A DNA stretch of 64,000 nt from Mycobacterium sp. ITM-2016-00317 (GTDB lineage Bacteria > Actinomycetota > Actinomycetes > Mycobacteriales > Mycobacteriaceae). The notes below the pieces were generated by a model. The model did not search any database, was not told the origin of the DNA, and saw only the letters and a program-made list of their open reading frames with translations. How positions within the stretch are numbered: the stretch's first letter is position 1; every line of letters starts with the position of its first letter. The stretch is taken from NCBI RefSeq assembly GCF_002968295.1, contig NZ_CP134399.1, forward strand, positions 3,968,001 to 4,032,000, given 5' to 3'. The position numbers and the translations under genes were made by a program. Shown here one piece after another: positions 61,778-64,000 of this stretch.

Positions 61778-61809
61778 AGCGTTACGGTAAACACAATTCT
61801 CGTAACGCT
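61778..61809. promoter_or_regulatory. Perfect inverted repeat AGCGTTACG-N14-CGTAACGCT
   Basis: Nine-base arms at 61778-61786 and 61801-61809, 34 bases before the P450 start. An ATTCTC half-site of the island motif lies at 61796-61801, inside it. Likely operator for the P450-ferredoxin-P450 operon. Confidence 0.55.
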
Positions 61810-61842
61810 TCCGGCCCCAGTAGCCGCGACGGAGGAACACCG

Positions 61843-63045
61843 ATGACCGCTCCTGAACTCCGCTTCGATCCCGTCTCGCAGGACTACTTCGACGATCCGT
61901 ATGCGATCTATCGACGGATGCGTGACGAAGCGCCGATCTACTACAACGAGCATCTGGATTTCTACGCGCTGACCCGGCATGCGGATGTCGCGGCGGCACT
62001 CAAGGACCACGAGGCGTTCTCCTCAAGCCAGGGCTGCGACCTCGACATGATCCGCTCCGAAGACAAACCGATGAAGTCGATCATCTTCATGGATCCGCCG
62101 GACCACCGACACATGCGCAGCCTGCTCAACAAGGCGTTCACTCCACGGGCCGTTCAGTCCCAGCGCGAGACGGTCATCGAACTCGTCGAGCACTACCTGA
62201 GCAAGGTCGACCCGGACAACTTCGACGTGGTGCAGGACTTCTCGGGCCCCTTCCCGGTCGAGGTGATCACCCGGATGGCAGGCGTGCCCGAAGAATTCCG
62301 GCAGCAGGTCCGGCATTGGATCGACGTCGGACTGGAGCGCGAACCGGGCCAGATGGGGCTGAGCGAGCGGAGCATGCAGGCCCATATCGACTCCGGTATG
62401 TATTACTACAGCTTGACGCAAGAGCGACGGCGCAATCCTCAGGACGACATGATCAGCCGTCTGATCGCCGCTGAGATCCCGGGCGAGAACGGTGAGATGC
62501 GCAAACTCGATGACATCGAGATCACCGGATTCACCTCGCTGTTGGGCGGGGCGGGCGCCGAGACCGTCACCAAGCTCGTGGGCAGCGCAGTGGTCGAGTT
62601 CGCCCGCCATCCCGAGCAGTGGCAACTGTTGCTCGACGACCGCAGCCTGATTCCCGCCGCCGTCGAGGAACTGCTGCGTTATGTGGGGCCGGTGCAGTAC
62701 AACGTGCGTTTCACCCTCAAGGAAGCCCACGTGCCGAGCGGCACCATCCCGGCGAACAAGCCGGTGTTCCTGATGAAGGCCGCCGCCAACCGTGACCCCC
62801 GCGCCTACGACGACGCCGAGACGTTCGACATCACCCGCGACCCCCGCCAGGCGCAGAACCTCGGGCTGGGCTACGGGATCCACAGTTGCCTCGGCGCGGC
62901 ACTGGCCCGGATGGAGACCGCGATCGCGCTGGAGCACCTGCTGGACTTCATGCCGCGTTTCGAGGTCGATTTCGACGGCTTGCAGAAGGTGCACATGCAG
63001 AACGTCGCCGGATATCACCATGTGCCGGTGAGGGTGCTGAAATGA
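61843..63045 (+). CDS. Cytochrome P450
   Basis: 400 aa. I-helix LLGGAGAETVTKLV near residue 237, ExxR as EELLRYV, heme loop LGYGIHSCLGAAL with Cys near residue 349; the usual Phe of FGxGxHxC is Leu. N-terminus FDPVSQDYFDDPYAIYRRM. GGAGGA precedes the ATG. Overlaps the next ferredoxin gene (ATGA). Close paralogue of the P450 at 63239. Confidence 0.94.
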   Translation: MTAPELRFDPVSQDYFDDPYAIYRRMRDEAPIYYNEHLDFYALTRHADVAAALKDHEAFSSSQGCDLDMIRSEDKPMKSIIFMDPPDHRHMRSLLNKAFTPRAVQSQRETVIELVEHYLSKVDPDNFDVVQDFSGPFPVEVITRMAGVPEEFRQQVRHWIDVGLEREPGQMGLSERSMQAHIDSGMYYYSLTQERRRNPQDDMISRLIAAEIPGENGEMRKLDDIEITGFTSLLGGAGAETVTKLVGSAVVEFARHPEQWQLLLDDRSLIPAAVEELLRYVGPVQYNVRFTLKEAHVPSGTIPANKPVFLMKAAANRDPRAYDDAETFDITRDPRQAQNLGLGYGIHSCLGAALARMETAIALEHLLDFMPRFEVDFDGLQKVHMQNVAGYHHVPVRVLK

Positions 63046-63242
63046 GCCAGAAGATCGTGGTTGATTTCGGCCTGTGCGAGAGCAACGGGGTGTGCATGGG
63101 CATCATCCCGGAGGTGTTCGATCTCGACGAAGACGACTACCTGCACGTCCTGCAGGACGAGGTGACGCCGGAGAACGAACAGGGGGTCCGGGAGTCGGTA
63201 CGCCAATGCCCGCGACAAGCGATCTCGATCGTCGACGAGTGA
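63042..63242 (+). CDS. Ferredoxin of the P450-partner type
   Basis: 66 aa. Cluster motif CESNGVC ... QCPRQAI. Its ATG overlaps the upstream P450 stop and its stop overlaps the downstream P450 GTG, so one ferredoxin is translated between, and presumably serves, two P450s. Confidence 0.92.
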   Translation: MSQKIVVDFGLCESNGVCMGIIPEVFDLDEDDYLHVLQDEVTPENEQGVRESVRQCPRQAISIVDE

Positions 63243-64000
63243 CCGCCGCCGAACTCGTCTTCGACCCGTTCTCCGAGGAGTTCTTCAACGGCCCCTGGGA
63301 GATCTACCGGCGGATGCGCGGCGAGGCTCCGGTGTACTACAACACCGAATACGACTTCTATGCGTTGTCCCGGCATGCCGACGTCGCCGCGGCCTACAAG
63401 GACTTCGAGACCTACTCCTCGGCGTACGGTCTCGACCTGGCGACGGTGCGCTCCAACGAACCGATGATGGCGAAGATGATCATCATCATGGATCCGCCCG
63501 AGCATCGGCAGATGCGCAGTCTGGTCAACAAGGTGTTCACGCCGCGGGCAATCCAGGCGTTGCGCCCCATGGTCGAGGCCACCATCGACCACTACATCTC
63601 CGAGGTTGATCCTGACGGTTTCGACGTCGTGCAGGATTTCTCGGCGCTGTTCCCCGTGCAGGTGATCACCCAGATGCTGGGTGTACCAGAGGAGTATCGC
63701 CTGCAGGTCGGCGAGTGGGTGGACACCTCGCTGCGCCGCGAGCCGGGTCAGATCGACATGTCCGACGAAGGCATGAAGGCCGTCGGCGAGCTGATGGGGT
63801 TGTACTACAACATCATTCAGCAGCGCAGGGCCGAACCTCGCGATGACATGTTCAGCAGGTTGATCGGCGCAGAGATCACCCGTGAGGACGGCGAGAAGGA
63901 AACGCTGGACGATTTCGAGATCGCGGGTTTCGCCACGCTGCTCGGCGGGGCCGGCGCGGAGACCGTCACCAAGCTGGTCGGCAACGCGGCGGTGACCTTC
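63239..64000 (+). CDS. Cytochrome P450, partial at window edge
   Basis: First 254 codons of a P450. N-terminus VTAAELVFDPFSEEFFNGPW parallels the upstream P450; I-helix LLGGAGAETVTKLVG is identical to it over 14 residues. The ExxR and heme region lie outside the window. GTG start in a GTGA overlap with the ferredoxin. A recent tandem duplication with the 61843 gene is likely. Confidence 0.92.
   Translation, partial: MTAAELVFDPFSEEFFNGPWEIYRRMRGEAPVYYNTEYDFYALSRHADVAAAYKDFETYSSAYGLDLATVRSNEPMMAKMIIIMDPPEHRQMRSLVNKVFTPRAIQALRPMVEATIDHYISEVDPDGFDVVQDFSALFPVQVITQMLGVPEEYRLQVGEWVDTSLRREPGQIDMSDEGMKAVGELMGLYYNIIQQRRAEPRDDMFSRLIGAEITREDGEKETLDDFEIAGFATLLGGAGAETVTKLVGNAAVTF

Noticed and set aside
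1..64000. tRNA, rRNA, insertion sequences, transposases or integrases
   Set aside because: None recognised by reading; no transposase-like protein and no terminal inverted repeats with target duplications were seen.

Overview
The window is high-GC actinobacterial DNA, most likely from an environmental, Mycolicibacterium-like mycobacterium. The evidence is a giant single-chain FAS-I gene, a complete YrbE/Mce import operon with Mce-associated (Mam) proteins, a mycofactocin-type short-chain dehydrogenase, an F420-type (luciferase-like) oxidoreductase, many GTG/TTG starts and many ATGA/GTGA/TGATG gene overlaps. Family names are read from motifs; no database was searched.

Layout. 1-8515 (minus): FAS-I, C-terminus outside the window. 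9042-9390: decayed remnant of an exported-protein gene. 9.5-13.3 kb: MerR regulator, MFS transporter and two convergent IspD-like genes. 13.3-14.8 kb (minus): two Mam genes. 14.9-22.2 kb: short divergent units for CoA-thioester chemistry (FadD3-like ligase with a frameshift, amidohydrolase, second acyl-CoA ligase, crotonase-family protein, VOC protein, DUF35 plus thiolase-fold pair). 22.3-24.3 kb: TetR regulator divergent from a P450. 24.5-26.6 kb: four small exported proteins. A strong bidirectional terminator follows at 26617-26656. 41.3-26.7 kb (minus): one long operon reading aldehyde dehydrogenase, CoA-transferase, DUF35-like, thiolase, yrbEA, yrbEB, mceA to mceF. 41.6-44.9 kb (plus): two SDRs, ferredoxin, P450. 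51.5-44.9 kb (minus): acyl-CoA dehydrogenase pair, LLM oxidoreductase, sulfotransferase, sugar-isomerase-fold protein, DUF1214 protein. 51.7-55.3 kb (plus): two amidohydrolases, Rieske ferredoxin, hydrolase. 55.9-61.7 kb (plus): NuoF-like flavoprotein, ferredoxin, fused DUF35-thiolase, hydrolase, two HIBADH-family dehydrogenases. 61.8-64 kb (plus): P450-ferredoxin-P450, the last cut by the window edge.

How it fits together (inference). From about 13 to 64 kb this looks like one catabolic island for a hydrophobic, probably polycyclic or branched alicyclic compound. The Mce system would import it; P450s with dedicated ferredoxins and a NuoF-like reductase would oxidise it; dehydrogenases, CoA ligases, a CoA-transferase, an acyl-CoA dehydrogenase pair, a crotonase and three thiolase-fold/DUF35 systems would degrade side chains and rings as CoA esters. 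Hallmark cholesterol-ring genes (kstD, hsaA-D) are absent, so I do not call this the mce4 cholesterol locus.

Main unusual signals: (1) a repeated palindrome GAGAAT-N3-ATTCTC in the promoters of most island units, including the distant Mam genes and the mce operon; (2) intercistronic repeats that are mini-ORFs (MSACAK and MAADARSD types) linking one gene's stop to the next gene's start; (3) four broken or joined frames: the fas-upstream remnant, the FadD3-like ligase, the aldehyde dehydrogenase (frame lost at the catalytic Glu codon) and an mceE-mceF read-through fusion.
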